Shown here piece after piece: positions 11,466 through 25,928 of a stretch of DNA of 64,000 bases. The DNA is taken from assembly GCA_013397695.1 (NCBI GenBank), contig VYZI01000286.1, positions 62,001 to 126,000 of the forward strand, written 5' to 3'. The notes under the pieces are model-generated. The model had not been told where the DNA came from. It worked only from the letters and a program-made list of their open reading frames with translations, and searched no databases. Each line of letters begins with the position of its first letter. Positions within the stretch are counted from its first letter, which is position 1. Made by a program: the position numbers and the translations under genes. The stretch is from Centropus unirufus (Eukaryota > Chordata > Aves > Cuculiformes > Centropidae).

Positions 11466-14387
11466 GGAAATCTGTATGGAAAATCTTACCTAAACTGACA
11501 TATGGTTTTATTGAGCCTGAAAAAATTACATGTCCAGTCTTGGAGAAATTCCCCTGGTAGCTCTGAGATCCTGTCTTGCAACTGTGGAAATGCTGTATCT
11601 TTTCAGGAGATGACCATAGTATTTACACTGGAAAGTACTGGGCAGTTATATAGATAAAGAATTCCTGTTGTTTTTTCATTTAATCCACCATATCAGCTTA
11701 ACCATAACTCTCAGACACCATTTATAACATGGAACACATTTTCTGTGCAATGCCATCTCTTTGTATGGACACAGTCAAACAGTGTATCTTGTTCATCCCT
11801 CATATTCAAACTTTTAATGATTAAATGGTGTGATACAGCACTGTTGATTCTGTTATATTTACCACAAGACGTAATCGAACATTTTACCTAAATCTATAAT
11901 TCTTGGGAGAAAACTTGATAGTCTTCATAATTATGGAGGAAAGTGTGAAAGCATAGACTTGTTGCATTCTGGAGGTTCAAAGTCATGTTTTAAAACTTCC
12001 TATTTTGTGATCAGCTAGCTTGTGTTTGGCTAATAGTTACTGTCCTTTTAGGTATTGATGATAGAAACAAGATCCTCAGCTGCAGGGTGGTATTTGTAAA
12101 TGCAACTTTGAAATAAGAAATATTAGCTACAGAAAGTCATGATGTGATATAACATTATATTAAAAGTTACTTACCTGTGGTGGCTCTCATTGTCCAATGC
12201 ATCTGCTTCTTCCCGTCTTTTTCAAGGGATGACTTTCACAGAATGGGTGAAAATAGATACTCACAAATCCTTCTGTTCCTGGGGGATTGGAAGCTTATCT
12301 GGACACAAACTGAAAGCCTGAGCCTGACCTAACAAGGGGCACAGAGACTATGCATTACCTGGAAGACATGGGACTAAGCATGGGAAGATTGACTTAGAAA
12401 CTTGACATAGAAAAAGTTGCTCTGCTTGTTCTTCAATATGCTTCTAATATTTCTTTGATATTTTATTCAGAAGGACTTCCTCGTATTGAAAGACTCTTAA
12501 ATAAAAAAGAAAGCCCAGAAGAATTGCAATAACGGAACAAAATGAGCCTAAATATACAATTTTTGGTTGTCAACCCATCAATCTGAATTGCCTGCACATG
12601 AGATGCTTTTTATAATAGTAGTAACAAGTAACATCCTACAGATCTGAATTGCATTAACATCAAACAATCATAGAGCTAGTGGAGAAAACAGGGGCAGCTG
12701 TGAGCAAGTAGCGCATTTCATATCATGTCTTTTTTAAGAGGCAGATTCCATGTCAGAAATAGCAGAAACCACACCAAAAAAGAGATTTCAGCCATGACCA
12801 GGCTTTGCTGAACTGACTGGCTGCAGATGGCCTCATAAATAATAAAACAAATAAGTGATAAAAGCAGCTTCAAATATCCTTTCTGTACCAAAAGATATAC
12901 TTGAGGGTGTCTTGTTGTCTTTATGCATTTTAGTTTCCCAGCCAAATAATCCCTTATCATATGAAGGGGATTTTTTAATTTTAAATTATTATAAAGATAC
13001 TGAAATACAAACATATAAGAGGAGTGAGAATGCTGAACTGTAGCACATCCTTTTCTTCATCCCTTACCACCATCACTGGAGAGTCTTAAATAATTAAATA
13101 ATGTGAATATTTTTAATTCATTCTATTTTTGCATTTGATAGAAAACTGCTAACAGATTCTGCAAGCAGAGTAACAGAGCTGAAGCTTGTTTCCCACACAG
13201 AATGTGCATCTGGCAGGTACTATGTGTCTCTCTACATATATAGAAAAAGGGAAAGGCTGCACATTCAGGTAACTGTCTTGTGCCCTACTTCACTGCCATG
13301 CCCCTGGGAATAAGAAGCTGATCCATTTGGACCAGTTAAGCAAGCATTTAACTTTTAGTATCTGTTCTGTACCCCTTCTCCACCCCCAGGGTAATTCAAG
13401 TTGTCTTCACATATCCTTTCTGATACTCCTACAAGGCAAAAGAGAAAATGTGCTGTGTGAGGTGTAGCACTTCATCAGCTGGAACTGAATGTCCAGCCAA
13501 TGGATTCAGGTTCTTTGCAGCAGCCTGAGGCTTGCTGACTATAGCACAACTATTTTTAAAGCAAGATAGCAAACAGACAGCTAGGTGTAAAATTTACCTG
13601 TGTTGGTTCTACAGGTCCTTCAGAGCTCTCTGAACTGTTCAGCTGTTACAGGACTTTGTAAGGCTCCTTGTCACCTGGTGCTCCTCTGCTTACACTGGCT
13701 GGGCAGGGGCAAGTCTTCGGAGATGTTTTCTGTCTCGGACCACAGGACGTGCAGTGTCATTCTCCATGAATGAATATACGATCTCTATTATTTTTATTAT
13801 CCTCAAATCTGATGAAAGCTCAGAAACTAGGCAACAAAATATTTAAAACCATTCAACATGCCTAAATATTTAAATTTGGATGGCTGCTACATTGGGTCTT
13901 TAAGCATCCTGTGTCCTGAGTTCTTTCCAAGCAAATAAGAAGTATATTTACAGTGTGGTGCTGCTGGGTGATACAAGATGTCCAAGCAGTGTTAATATAT
14001 TTCATTAAATCATTAACAAATTAGGAGGATGGATAGGCAACATAATCCTTTACCTATGTTACAGTTAGAAATGTGTACACAATAAGGAATGCAGCTAGCA
14101 CTGAGATGTGTTATGCTTTACTTTTATCTTTGTATCCATTGATTTCAGTAGGCTGACATTTAAGTGGAGGTAGGATAGAGTCTTGTATCTATCTGACAGA
14201 ACCGCATCCTCCAAGAGCTTAATTTTGTCAATATCCTCTTGCGCTTACATGACCTCTACCTGCTTTTGCATGTAACAGCACCCCAGTGCAATTTTACAGG
14301 ATTCTGATAGTTATGAAAACAAGCACGCCTGTTGGCAGGACAATGTTTTCTGTATCCTAGATGTGCAGAACCGAGAACTTGAACAGT
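11466..14387. other. Unique non-coding DNA
   Basis: I see no gene, RNA gene or recognisable repeat in this interval. The open frames at 12.7-13.0 kb on both strands overlap each other in opposite directions and are AT-driven. Confidence 0.55.
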
Positions 14388-14403
14388 AAAAAAAAAAAAA
14401 AAA
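14388..14403. repeat. Poly(A) tract, A16
   Basis: This is an uninterrupted run of 16 A with no upstream poly(A) signal and no flanking duplication. A run of 14 T lies 333 bases downstream at 14736-14749, too far away and too simple to be read as a pair. Confidence 0.95.
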
Positions 14404-17400
14404 GTCTATAACTATTTTCTTAAATACACAAGGTGGAAAAACCAGTCTTTGGCTCAGGTGCTGATTTGGATGGGGTATGTAGCATCAGAAAGGTGCTGGC
14501 AGTTCAACCATTCCATATCCTGATATTCTTCAGTAGTCAGTGTCAATCCTGTGACCTAGAACAACGCAAATAGGGTATAAGAGGTAAATATAGAAGGAAA
14601 ATAACAAGTATCTTCATCTGTCTAGTCATTCCTCCCTCTCAAAGGTGTCATTCTTCATTGTTCTTCATATTTTTTCTAGTATAATAACCATTGTCACAGA
14701 AAACCTTAAAGTTGTACTCCATCTGATGCTGCATCTTTTTTTTTTTTTTGTTAAATGATGTTCATTGTCTCAAAATGTCTGTTAGTTTTGCAGCAGATAT
14801 TTTTTATGCCTGATCTTTTCAACATCTTTCTCATTTACCTTCAACTTCTCACAAAGGTCTTTGGAGTGGCTGCAGCTAAATATGCTTTTTCAGAGTTCAG
14901 TAGAAAGAAGACAAGTTGCAGAAATAAAACAGTGATGAGAACTCAGTGCTACAGTGCTGGATTCCTGAAGATCTGTGGACCAGGGAATCAGGAATTCTCT
15001 GAGGTGCTGTGTAGATACTGCGCACCCTCAATGCATGTGTTTTTCCATGCAGTTCCTCAAAGAGCTAGTTGGGAAACAAAACACGAAGGTCATGTTCTGT
15101 TGTTTGGCACACTGTGTGGCATTCATCATAGTTCCAGGTCTTTGGTTGGGTTGTGTTAGCACCTCATCATGTTTCATCTGATTTTCCTGTCTCTCCTGCC
15201 TCTGTGTCGTGGCAAATCCTCTGAAAAAAAAAACCAAAAAACAAAAAAACCCACCAAAAAATATAGCTTCTCTTTTGTTACTCTTATCCTTAAGTATTGC
15301 AGATGGCATATCTGTTTCAGGGTTTGCTCTAGCAGACTTTGATTAACACTTAGGAGGTATGGGCTTTCAGACTTTGCTTATAGTTGTATAGCAGCTCCCA
15401 ATCCTTGTTTTTGTGTATTCACTCAGGTCCTTCTGCTGAACTGGTCCAGGTAAATTCCATGGTGACAATGGAGTCTCTTCTTCTTAAATAGAAAACAGTA
15501 GAAACTTTGTATGCATCACAGATCATTCAACATATGTTCTTCTGTTTTATCTATGGCAATGACCTTTCATTAGGCAACATCGTAATTTTTGAGACAAAGA
15601 CTTGTGTCATCATTTGAAATTAGTATCTTTACCACACTTCACTCTTAGCCTAGTTCCAGTTTCTTTAGAAGTATCTTCAGACACCCCACTGTGTATTTTC
15701 TGCATGGTTATGAGATGCTGTTAGTGGACTCACTGTCCTCTTTCAAGTTCTTTATAGTGGTGGCTGGTAACTTAATGGATGTAAAAGGGACAATGTAAGA
15801 TCAGAAGAGATTTAGGGATCTTTACACATTTTCCTGAGATTCACTGGACCACTGGAATGAGCAAAAGTAATGCCAGGAATATTACCCAGGAGGTCAGTTC
15901 ACATCCTTTCTGCCTTAAAGACTCAGCTGGTACTGATACTTCTTCTTATTGCTTTGTATCTCTCTGTGGAGTTTAACAGTCCTGGATTTTCTGTCTGATT
16001 TTTAGAGAAAGCATAAAGTAATGTTACCAGCTTTCTCTCCCTCCCTCCCCACCATTCGTGTTGCTCTTCAATGCTTTGTGCCATTGACTGCAAAGCCTAA
16101 TGTTGATGGACCCATGTAGAGTCCAAGATGTGGCTTCCCACTAGTCTTCACTAAAGCTGTTCCAATTCAGAGGAATGGGCTGACAGAAGTTTCCTCCTGG
16201 AGTTGCTTTGAGTTAGTTACAAGGCCGCTGCTGTGGTGAGATTGTCATCACAGAGGAGATATTTGTAGACTGTTGTAAGTTTGGCAGGGGCACCAGTACT
16301 GCAGGGCTGTACATGGGACTCCTCATGCCAAGAGCATGGTGAGCTGCAGCAGTAGTGTCGTTGCTGCTGAGGTTTTTGCCAACTGCTTCCAGCCTTTCCC
16401 TTGTGATTCCCTTTGTGATCCCCTTGGGAATCATGATTTTAAAACAGTGACTTGCATGAACAGTGCTATTGAGGAAATGGCACTGCTCACCTGACTCAAA
16501 AGGTTTAACTGAAATGGGTACAGCCCCTTGTAAGTATTTACGGATATTTACATTTTTAAGTGTTTGGATAAATTTTAATGTATATAAGTGCTTAGTACTT
16601 GAGATATGATTGTTTTCCCCTATTCTTAGAAAAAAAATTATATAATATCTCTGCTAATTGTTTGTGTCTTAATAAGCATACCCATCCATTTGCTTCTAGA
16701 AATAATAGTAATGCAGTATCAAATTCTGTTCTTAAGAGGATTTGTGTAGTTTCATCAAAGTCCAGGACTTACGTCTCTATGACTCTAGGTAAGGTCTAAG
16801 ACTTAGATTTAAGACTTCAGTCTTAGGACCTAACTCTAGTCTCATGTAACTAAAAGAATGAAACACAGAAGAACTTGCCTTTTTTCTAAAGCTGTACTGT
16901 TTTTTCCTACTCCTAACCAATACAAAGGTTTGCAAGCAAAAACAGCTTGTACATATATTACTGGGGAGAGTTATATCAAATGGTTTTCTGACTCCATTCC
17001 ATAACGCAGATTCCAGTTAATTTTATAGGGAAATTTAACTACGTATTCCGAGAGTACCGATCTCCAGGTCTCAGTTTTCTATTAGAGATAGGTCAGCCAA
17101 TATGGTTTAGACTACTCTGTTGTGCCTATGTCTGTGAAACTTCACATGAACTTCAGATCACAGTTTTGCAACTTTGAACTATTTCAATGATGTTACTTCC
17201 ATTGATCATGATGCTATTTGCATATTTGCCTGCAGGTTTGGACACTGTCTTGGTGTTTTTGAAGCAAGCTATTGCAGCTCTTCTTTCAATTAAAACAATA
17301 ATGCATTTGGCTTTTGTCTCAAAACCATGTGGTGTTTCTGGATAGAAATTCTGCTTACTGGTCAGTTCAAATCAAAGCGCAGCCATTTGGGTATACCTTC

Positions 17401-19634
17401 AGAGTACATGTCTTCTCACTCCAGACTTCAATATCTTCAGATGGTTAGACCAGAGTGCCAGTCATTTGAATTAATACAGGCTCTGAGATATAATGAAACT
17501 GTACCACAAGTAACTTCATATGTGAAGCGATGCTTCTGATGCTGTCCTTTTATTATATTTTTCATATAATAATAATAATACAGGCTCACTCTGAGAAAAC
17601 GTCATTTTGGATGAAATAGGATATTTCTAAACTGTCCCCTAAAGATATTATACAAGTAATTAAGCAAAGCTAGATGTCAGGATGACAGATGAATCCACAG
17701 TGTAATAACTGTGTTGCCTTCTTGCTCAGAGCATTGTCACTACTGACTTCCTTTGTGGGTAGATATATTAAGAATGTAATATTTCCACATTTTTATGTGA
17801 ATATTTATTGTGAAGGTGTTTCACAAAATAAATACTCCATTGAGAGCACAGATTTTCATCGGCTGAAAACTGAGTTAGGATTACACAATAGTGGTTTTGT
17901 AGTTTATCAGAACATGTGTGTTTATGTATATTTCAAACACATAGAAGTCATACATTCAGCTTGTTGCATATTAATTATTCCTATGCCAGACAGAAGTCTT
18001 CATCTCACTTCACTCAAAACTGAATTCATTCTGTTTTTGTTGCTTGTGTACAACAGAAAATTCAAGACCTAAGTGCTATTATACAACAGTCAATGAGAGT
18101 ACTTCAGAGAACTGGAAGGGTGGAACCAGATCAGTTCTGTTCAGGACAGTGATTTTTTATTCCCTGATTAGCACAGTGTTCATGGATCTAGGAGAGATCT
18201 GGGCTTGGAAAGGACAATGAAAGCTCTTGTGTAATGCAACACCAGCAGCCTAGTTGATACGATTAATGAATATGTAACATGTTCAGTCTGTTAAAAGGCA
18301 ATACTCACCACTAGAAGAACCTGCTACAGTCTTGCAGCTTCTCTGCTCCCCTGGCCAAACCCAGTTGTCTCTTTCTTCCCTTTCATTTCAAGCCCTGATA
18401 ATAGCATCTTAATCTCTAAACACTCCTACTGCCACACCATTAATGGAAGGAGGCAGTGTTCCTTAAAACATACCTTTCTTATGGTTACTTTTCATCCTGC
18501 TGGGTTCAGGAAAACATCTCTACCAAGATTCACAATAGGAGGCTGTAGAAGTATAGACTGAATAATGAGAAGTTTGCTGGGATGTTTTAATCAATAAAAG
18601 GTTGAGGATGCTAAATCAGACAAGTTGTGAATTGAGGGTGATTAGCTGCTGGACAACCATAAGATATATAAAATGCATTCATATGTGAAAACAACAGTTT
18701 TAATTTTGGTATCCATGTATGTGTCACTTCAGCTTAGGAAAACATCTGCAGAATAAATCTAATTAAGAAAAGTATGTAGCAGTTAGTTCTTCTTTTCTGT
18801 AATACCACAAAAAATAATTTTTCCCTCATTCTTTTTATTACGCATACATAGCTAGCAAGTGATCTGATCAGCTGATATCATCTTTTGGCTAGTTGTAACA
18901 ATTCGATATGTAATTCAGTATTGCAATTGAAACTAGCACAGAAATCTTAACACTTGAAAATCAATAAATAGTGTACTGCTTTAACACTATTCCTCAATGA
19001 TCCAAGCTATGCCAAGTGCAAATTAATACTGGTTTCTGCTTTCTACTAGACTTTGAAATCAAATTAAAAATTACAGTTTTTCCCTTGCCATGATCCGCTA
19101 GGAGCATTTGAGATGCTCAGTCCTGTGATGAGAACCTTTCTCAAAAGTACTGTTCCTTCTGTGATACAATTTCTCACTCTTTTTAAAAGAAAGTAATCTA
19201 CTCTCTCTCAAAGAAATCCAAATGTTTTTGGAAACAAGAAGTGAAGAAGGTATTATCTGTGATATTTAATTTATAGCCTAGAGAAAAATAAAGTTCATTG
19301 AAGTTAATTGACATTTTTTTTATTTCCTCATTTCCGTTTACTTTTAATGGATGTGTATATAGGTGCCATTTTAAAAAATATTTGGTTAAAACCAAAAGGT
19401 TTTTTTATTACTTCTTTGACCAGTTTCCAATGTCTCCTGAAACCCTGCTTGAATAACATTGCTCTACAATACAGATAAAGCATAGGTGAGACAGAATGAG
19501 ACAGAATTTGGGACAAAACCGTTGTCTACTGAGCTCTCTTAAAGAAAGAATTATCACAGTCTTATCATAGTAGCCTCCAGGTATGAGTGCATGTCACTGC
19601 TTTTTCTAAGGAATAAACTGTGAATTCTGTCTTC
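14404..19634. other. Unique non-coding DNA
   Basis: No gene or transposon is recognised. Simple sequence includes T14 at 14736-14749, an A/C-rich patch at about 15221-15262, a C-rich tract at 16039-16053 and (TAA)n at about 17566-17581. The two longest open frames (14755-15159 and 17689-18072, plus strand) resemble no family I know and have the skewed composition of chance frames. Confidence 0.5.
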
Positions 19635-19650
19635 TTATATTATAATATAA
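19635..19650. repeat. 16-bp AT palindrome
   Basis: The sequence TTATATTATAATATAA is its own exact reverse complement. It is composed only of A and T and may reflect base composition alone. Confidence 0.9.
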
Positions 19651-22600
19651 AGAGAGAAAATCTGTTTCTAAACTGGGAATCCCCTGCACTTGGAAGAAGA
19701 AAAGTTAATGAAAAGCATATGTCAGATGTTAATCATGTTATTTAAAGCACTCTTGCAAAGTGTAAGCGGCCTATTTTGGGCTTTCGTTTTTTTTTTAATC
19801 AAGTTATGTAAAACTCTAAATATTTACTTAATTTTTTAAAAAGCAAAACATCTTATAATTGTAAATCACTAGTGGATCATACCTCAGTCGTTTCTTATTG
19901 AGAATCATAATCTAAAAGAAAGACTGCAAGTTTTCCCTCATTTCTTTTAGTATCTGTCTTTCCTCTTGGCCTGAAGTGATTACTACAGGAAACTGAGCTT
20001 CTAATTTTCTCTTTCTGTTCTGCATATAGGGGTAAGGAATAAAGTAGCAATTTAAATAAAATATGTGCCTGTGAACCCTATTCTTACAGTATGAAAAGCT
20101 GCTTGTTACAATCCACAGATGAAATCAGAAATGAATGTGTAGACTGAACTCTGTTTAATATTTATAGTCACATACAAGAAAGCCTTTAATGGAGATGTGA
20201 ATGAGAGCAATGAAAAGTAATTTAAAATCATATTTCAAACATTAGCTTTCAGGAAGATTCTGGGAGAGGTCTCCAATATCAACTGTCCTGCCACGGTTAA
20301 ATGCTTTTCCCAATTCAGCTGTGGCATAGTGATAGTTCCTGTTTGTTTGCTAAAGAAAATAATGAGTATAGGAATCTGAGAATTACATTTGTTTGCTTTG
20401 TGGTATTAAAGTCTGAATGTGTGCACTCGCATGGCACTGCATACAAGACAAGCAATACTAGATCATATCTACCGCTTAACGGAATGAAGTGAGAAGGGGT
20501 GTCAGACATCACCCCTAGAACTACCATGAAGTCAAAACCTGGGAGATAGAGCATATTTTCTGAAGTTTGTAAGTGCATCGAGCCTGGAGGTTCATCCCTC
20601 CTTAGGAAAAGGGGAATGGTAGTGTTGTATCATAAAATTAAGCCACTGAGTAGACAGCTCTGCAGACCAGATGCTGACTTCTATAGCTGTTCTGAAATTT
20701 TATACAATGGAATGGAAGCCCTAACACTGGAGTTTGTTCCTAGCAGGTATCTGGAAATTTCCAGTCACATGATACTGCCTCTGGCAGATGTCATAGCGCA
20801 AGCCAGTGCTTTTAGTTGTGCAAGTTGCCTATGCACAATGGTAGTATGCTCATACAGGGATCAAATCTCGCTTTCAGCTGGAGAAAGAGTGACAAAAACT
20901 ACATCCCTTTGCCAGGCCTCACGATACAGGAAACTGCAGAGCTCTGCTTTGCCCACCTGGGACCACTGTTGACATGCAAAAAGGCTAAGGACGTGCCAAA
21001 GCAGGCAGATCCTTTGGCTAAAATCAGGTCCGTGATTCCTAGGACATAAATCGACAAAACTGAATTTAGGCTACTTGTTTCTGATGTGGTGCTAGTGATG
21101 GAAATGAAACATTTTCTAAATAAGCTGGATTTAATTCTCAGGCTGCACTATTCTAGGCGTAAGGATGAGGCTCTATGTAAGTTACAGTAACATGGAGAAA
21201 GTCGGCAGTAGTCTTGCAAATAACACAGACCATCAAGCGCAAAAAAACTTCAGAGGTGTTATTGAATGTCTTGATGGTAAAATGACCAAGAAAAGGGTGC
21301 AGCTGAGAAAGATAAAGGGGAGTGGATGTTGAAATCGAATGTTTTCACTGCAAGCCTCAAAGTACTGGGGAGGTAAGCACATAAGTGAAACACCCAAATG
21401 GTAGTAAAACACATGTGAAAAGGAGTGCCTTTCAACCAGAGACTCAGCTCATTCCAGAGTTTTCATGAGCTTGCACCTGCCACTGAAGTGAAACAGTGTT
21501 GAATGAGATGTAAAATAAGGGCAAGGGTAGAAAATAAGATGACACCACCGTAAATTATTAATGCCTTCAATATTTCTTGATTTCAGAGTTTAAGCCAGTC
21601 ATGCTGTGGGTGTTAAACTACTGAAAGTTCTCAAGTCTGGAGATATTTCCTGTATTTTGCTGTTTTCTTTAACACTAAGGTAAAAGTGAGGTGTGGGCAA
21701 GTCTTATTAATTGTATGGGCTATTTTTAAGGGGTGACGAAAACCGAGTTTGCTTTTGGTTTCTTCAGGAAAGCTTTGAAGTTCTTCTCAGTATAAATATT
21801 GCAGTGATTGTAGTAGGCAGTGGACTAGTACGTCCAAAAAGAGTATTTTTATACCTGCAGAAACTAGAGACGCTTTCTCTAAGAAATACATTGTCTCAGA
21901 AGGACTACTGCTCTATGTGATAGGATTGAAATGTGTGTTGGTTCAGATGCATGATACTCCGCTTTGATGTCGTCATGGGCAATGTCTTGTGCCTGTTCGA
22001 GGGCTTGTGTGGGGAAAATTATCTATTCAAAACTGTAACATGATTGACAACATAGTCTGAAGACCAGAATACCTGATAGCTATGAGCACTTGGCAAAAAC
22101 TGATGTAAAAACAACCTTTACTGTATATAAGCTCTGTGATAGCAATAATACTAACATATTAGTTCTTGAAACACACAGAGAAAATGTATAAAGAGAAATA
22201 TGCTTATGAGGCATATTTTTTAGTTACCCACTGTTTCCTGGAGACATCAAACTTAAGACATAATCTTAGCTAATTGCTTGTTTCAGGTCAGTACAGGAAT
22301 GCCTGAGAAGCAAATGGCTGTATTGTATAGCTTGTGATAACAAAACTTCATTTTATTGGCTTACACAAGCAGCAGAGGGAAAAAAAGAGTACCTGTTATG
22401 CCACGGTCTTTCAAATTCTCCCTAATAAGGGCAAATCTAACACTGTGGGGAGGGGAGGGAGTTATTTAATGAGAGATTAGGGAAAATTTCCGCTCCATAT
22501 CAAAGTTTTTATTTTTAGTAGAGCTAAAATTTTGGTATAGGTTATCCACATCTCTCTCTAGGGATGTAAGTTCACATGCACTTGTTTTTATATAGTCAGT

Positions 22601-25056
22601 TTAAAAAGCAAAATAAAACCAAAATTGTTCTTTTTATTATATCAGTAAACTTTGCTACTCTGAAGTCTTGTTCACCATAGAACTAGCATGTCTCTTAGAA
22701 GTTGCTGATATACTTATTGTCATAGTTTCCATCTGGTCACTTCAAAGTCTTCAATGGATTTATCTTCACAATAATTCCTAAAAATAGTGAAGAACATGTA
22801 TTTCCACATTACAGGTAGGAATTAACTACGCAAAAACTATCATAGATTTTAGTTCTAGTCTTTTTCCAAGTCCTGGTCACTTTTTTTCTCCTTCTACCCC
22901 AACCTTCCACCATGCTAGCAGAGAAGGAGAAAAATCAGGAAATCAGATTCAGTTTCTGCTCTGCAATACAACTGGCGTTTTGGGAGGTGCTGCTTTAAAT
23001 CTCTGATAGTCATATTTTATTTGCAATATAGGAGGAATAGTGCTTCACTGCCACTAATAAGAAGAATAAAAAAGTGCCTGACAGGCTGTGATGAAGATCA
23101 CAAGTAACTGTCATGATGGGACCTAAATAAGCCTGTAACTTTATTAAATTTGGTTCTCTCCCTATATTTAATTCCAGCAGCTTCCTCCTCTGCACCAGGG
23201 GATGGTGAAGAGCAGGCAGACATGGTATCCTCTATTACACTGTCCTGTACTGCTGCAGCTCAGAGGGGTAAAGGAGATTTATCTCCCTCTCAGCCTGTTG
23301 GAGGAGACTGAGTCCTGAAGGGCAGGTGATTCTCCAGGTGATAAGTCCAGTGATTGACAGGAACAGGGAAAGTATGGAGCTTCCTCAGCAAGAATAGAAG
23401 GTCCAAGCATTTAAGCCATCTCTGAGAAAACTTCCATAAGTGCATAAGAGTTTTCCATCATAGTAGTTCACATTTTCATATGTTGGCCAACTTTGGGAGG
23501 ATTTGCATAAGAGTAAGGAGCATATTCCTGACACAAAAGTTTGTACCAGCGTGTGAGACACTTTCTCAGGGAATGATCACCTGAATTGTTTGAAACTGCT
23601 GACCAATGCGTTTTTCTCTAATTTCATTCACAGAAATGCCTAAACAGTTGTGTCTGAAATTGGACAGCATGGTTTTGTATGGGAAATCCAGCTGCAAACT
23701 GTCAGAAAATGTCAAGCCAGTTGTTTGTTTTCCCTTCTTTTCAGGGCTTCATAAGATGAATTGGCACGTAGCCCAAATAACTTGCCAAGATATGAGTTCT
23801 TCCAGTGGTAATGTTATTGATACAGATATCAATGCTATTGAGTTTCTAACAACTCTAAGACTAGTGCTCTTCTTTCTGTATTTTCAGGATCCAGTGGAGG
23901 TTTTTTTACCTGCTAACCTAAGATGAATCTTAGTGATGCCTGGCATATAACATCAGGCACACAAATTTATCATTTACATGAGTAGCAATGCTGGAAATTG
24001 AAGGTTCTTGCGTGTTTCTCAACATTTTTACTCTCTGTGGGGATGCTGACTTTTAATATGGTATCTGTCAGGATTTTATTTACTCCATTATATTGAGATA
24101 TATGCGGGAGTTATTCTAGAAAAAAATACAGGAAAAAAAGAGCTTGGCAACTACTCTAAGTGGAGAATTTAAACGTGACTCACCTTTTAATTAAGAGAGT
24201 CATTCTCTTTCATCTCTCTGCTAGATATGTAATTCTAGCTGGTTCTTCATTAATACAGCTTTCAACAGTGTGAAGATAAAGCTTTGTTTAAGTAATTACT
24301 TGAGATTCTAGTTTAGTACCAATTTTGTTTACTATCCAAAAATGTGATGCATTTTTCAAACTACAGAGTTTGCTTGAACAGGTCACCAATAATCTGTTTC
24401 TTCTGATTTTTTTTAAATATTTTTTATCTGTCAGGGGGCCATGATAGTTTTCTGGATGCCAGAGTCACTCTGGAACCCTTCAAATAGACATGATGTCTGT
24501 CGCACACAGTTATGAATTAGTGAAGGAAAGGTCGAGAGTAAATTGTGTTAGCAGAGGTGGATGTAGTATTACATAATTTATTGCAAGTAGTGTTTTGTAA
24601 AATTCATATAAAATCTAATATAGTCTTTAAAGGTTTAAAGGGAAAAGATGGCTTCTGTCAGATCCATTTTGTTCTGTTTCCTGGTTAGTGAATTCCAGCT
24701 GACAGCCTAGGAAACCCACACCTCATTACCATATTTTGAAACATCTGTTAAGGAAAAATAGATCTGGTTGCCAGAATTCATCTTCCTTTCAGAAGTAACA
24801 ACTATATGAACACCATTATTGCTTAGGCAAGGAAGACTACGTTTAGCTTTGCTGTCAGCAGCCACATTAAAGCTTATTTGGTTCTGAATGTATGTAATTA
24901 ATTGTGGCAAGGTATTCTTACAATGTTGTTATAATTAGCAAAAAAAAACCATGAATTTTTCTCCCTTGTACTTAATCTGAGAAATAATCCTTGGGTATCA
25001 GCTGTATTCTTCTTATTTCCGTGTTTTAACAGCTTGCTACCCATTAGTTATACTTG
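19651..25056. other. Unique non-coding DNA
   Basis: No gene or repeat family is recognised. The interval contains several open frames of 60-118 codons (the longest is 20616-20972, plus strand) with no recognisable domain, overlapped by frames on the other strand. Confidence 0.5.
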
Positions 25057-25064
25057 TGACGTCA
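25057..25064. promoter_or_regulatory. Full palindromic CRE (TGACGTCA)
   Basis: This is an exact consensus cAMP-response element, the CREB/ATF binding palindrome. It contains a CpG in a region where CpG is scarce, so an intact copy is less likely by chance than an AT-rich octamer would be. No TATA box or CpG island is nearby, so if functional it would be distal. A single 8-bp match is weak evidence on its own. Confidence 0.35.
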
Positions 25065-25928
25065 GAGCCACTGGTCTGTAAATGAGTTTCCATCAGAAAA
25101 CACGCTGAAATTGTTTTATATGAAGGGAGATGTTGTCCTTTGGTCCACAATTATGTGCCAGGAGTTCACACACTACTTGTAACAGCATGCACCGTAACTC
25201 CCTGCCTCTCAAAATACTCATTATAGGTACAAAACCTCCCTTAATTCGAGCCATCAAAGAATCCAATAAGCCTTTTAAAAGTTAATTATTTAAGACCTGT
25301 TTCCCAAAACCCGTGAAATATTAGCCCTTTATATTTGACACTCCTTTTTTCCTGGCCTCGCTTGTTCCAAGTCTCTGTGGCCTTAACAAGGATCCAGTTA
25401 TTGACATGTGATTAAGTAGAAGATGATGAGGCTCTAGAGGACATCAGTTTTCTACTTATTTCCTAGGGCAGATAGCTGTGTAAGCACACTATTCCTATCT
25501 ACCACTTTCCCTTTCCTAATTAGAACAGTGTACTCACAAGGAAAATGAAAAGCAAAGCATTTAATGCAACTTTCTCCTTATCTGCTAATGAGACGATGGG
25601 GACTGGGAACAAGGCAAAAAGCCACTACTGCAGAACTGGCCATGTCTGCAGGGCTGATACACCTGCCTCAGGGAGCCCTGGGATGCATGGCACAGGTTTG
25701 TGCTGTGAATGTGTTGCAGAGTTGTGTTAGGTAGCAGAGTGCTGGGTGTTTTGAACTCACCTAAGTACTAGATACCGATGCATTAATACCATTGCTGCTC
25801 ACACACCTATGTGGCCAGATTCTGGGAGGGATCCTGTTGAAAGGTAAGGTGGAGATGGGCTTTATTTTCAGATTGATCAATCACTGATCAGACTTACCAC
25901 ACTGCTACACATTAGCTAGTGTTGGCTT
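25065..25928. other. Unique non-coding DNA before the GGAGAA array
   Basis: Nothing is recognised. The stretch at about 25545-25730 is somewhat richer in G and C and carries a 61-codon open frame with no family resemblance. Confidence 0.5.

Noticed and set aside
14755..15159. 134-codon plus-strand frame
   Set aside because: There is no recognisable domain, the composition is skewed and it overlaps a frame of 93 codons on the other strand.
16039..16053. Possible G-quadruplex on the minus strand
   Set aside because: There are only three runs of three or more G plus one GG, so a stable three-tetrad quadruplex is not supported.
17216..17223. Octamer ATTTGCAT, and another ATGCAAAT at 39817-39824
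   Set aside because: About two exact octamers are expected by chance on both strands of a window this size.
17689..18072. 127-codon plus-strand frame
   Set aside because: It is AT-driven, rich in F, Y, I and L, with no family resemblance and no promoter or splice support.
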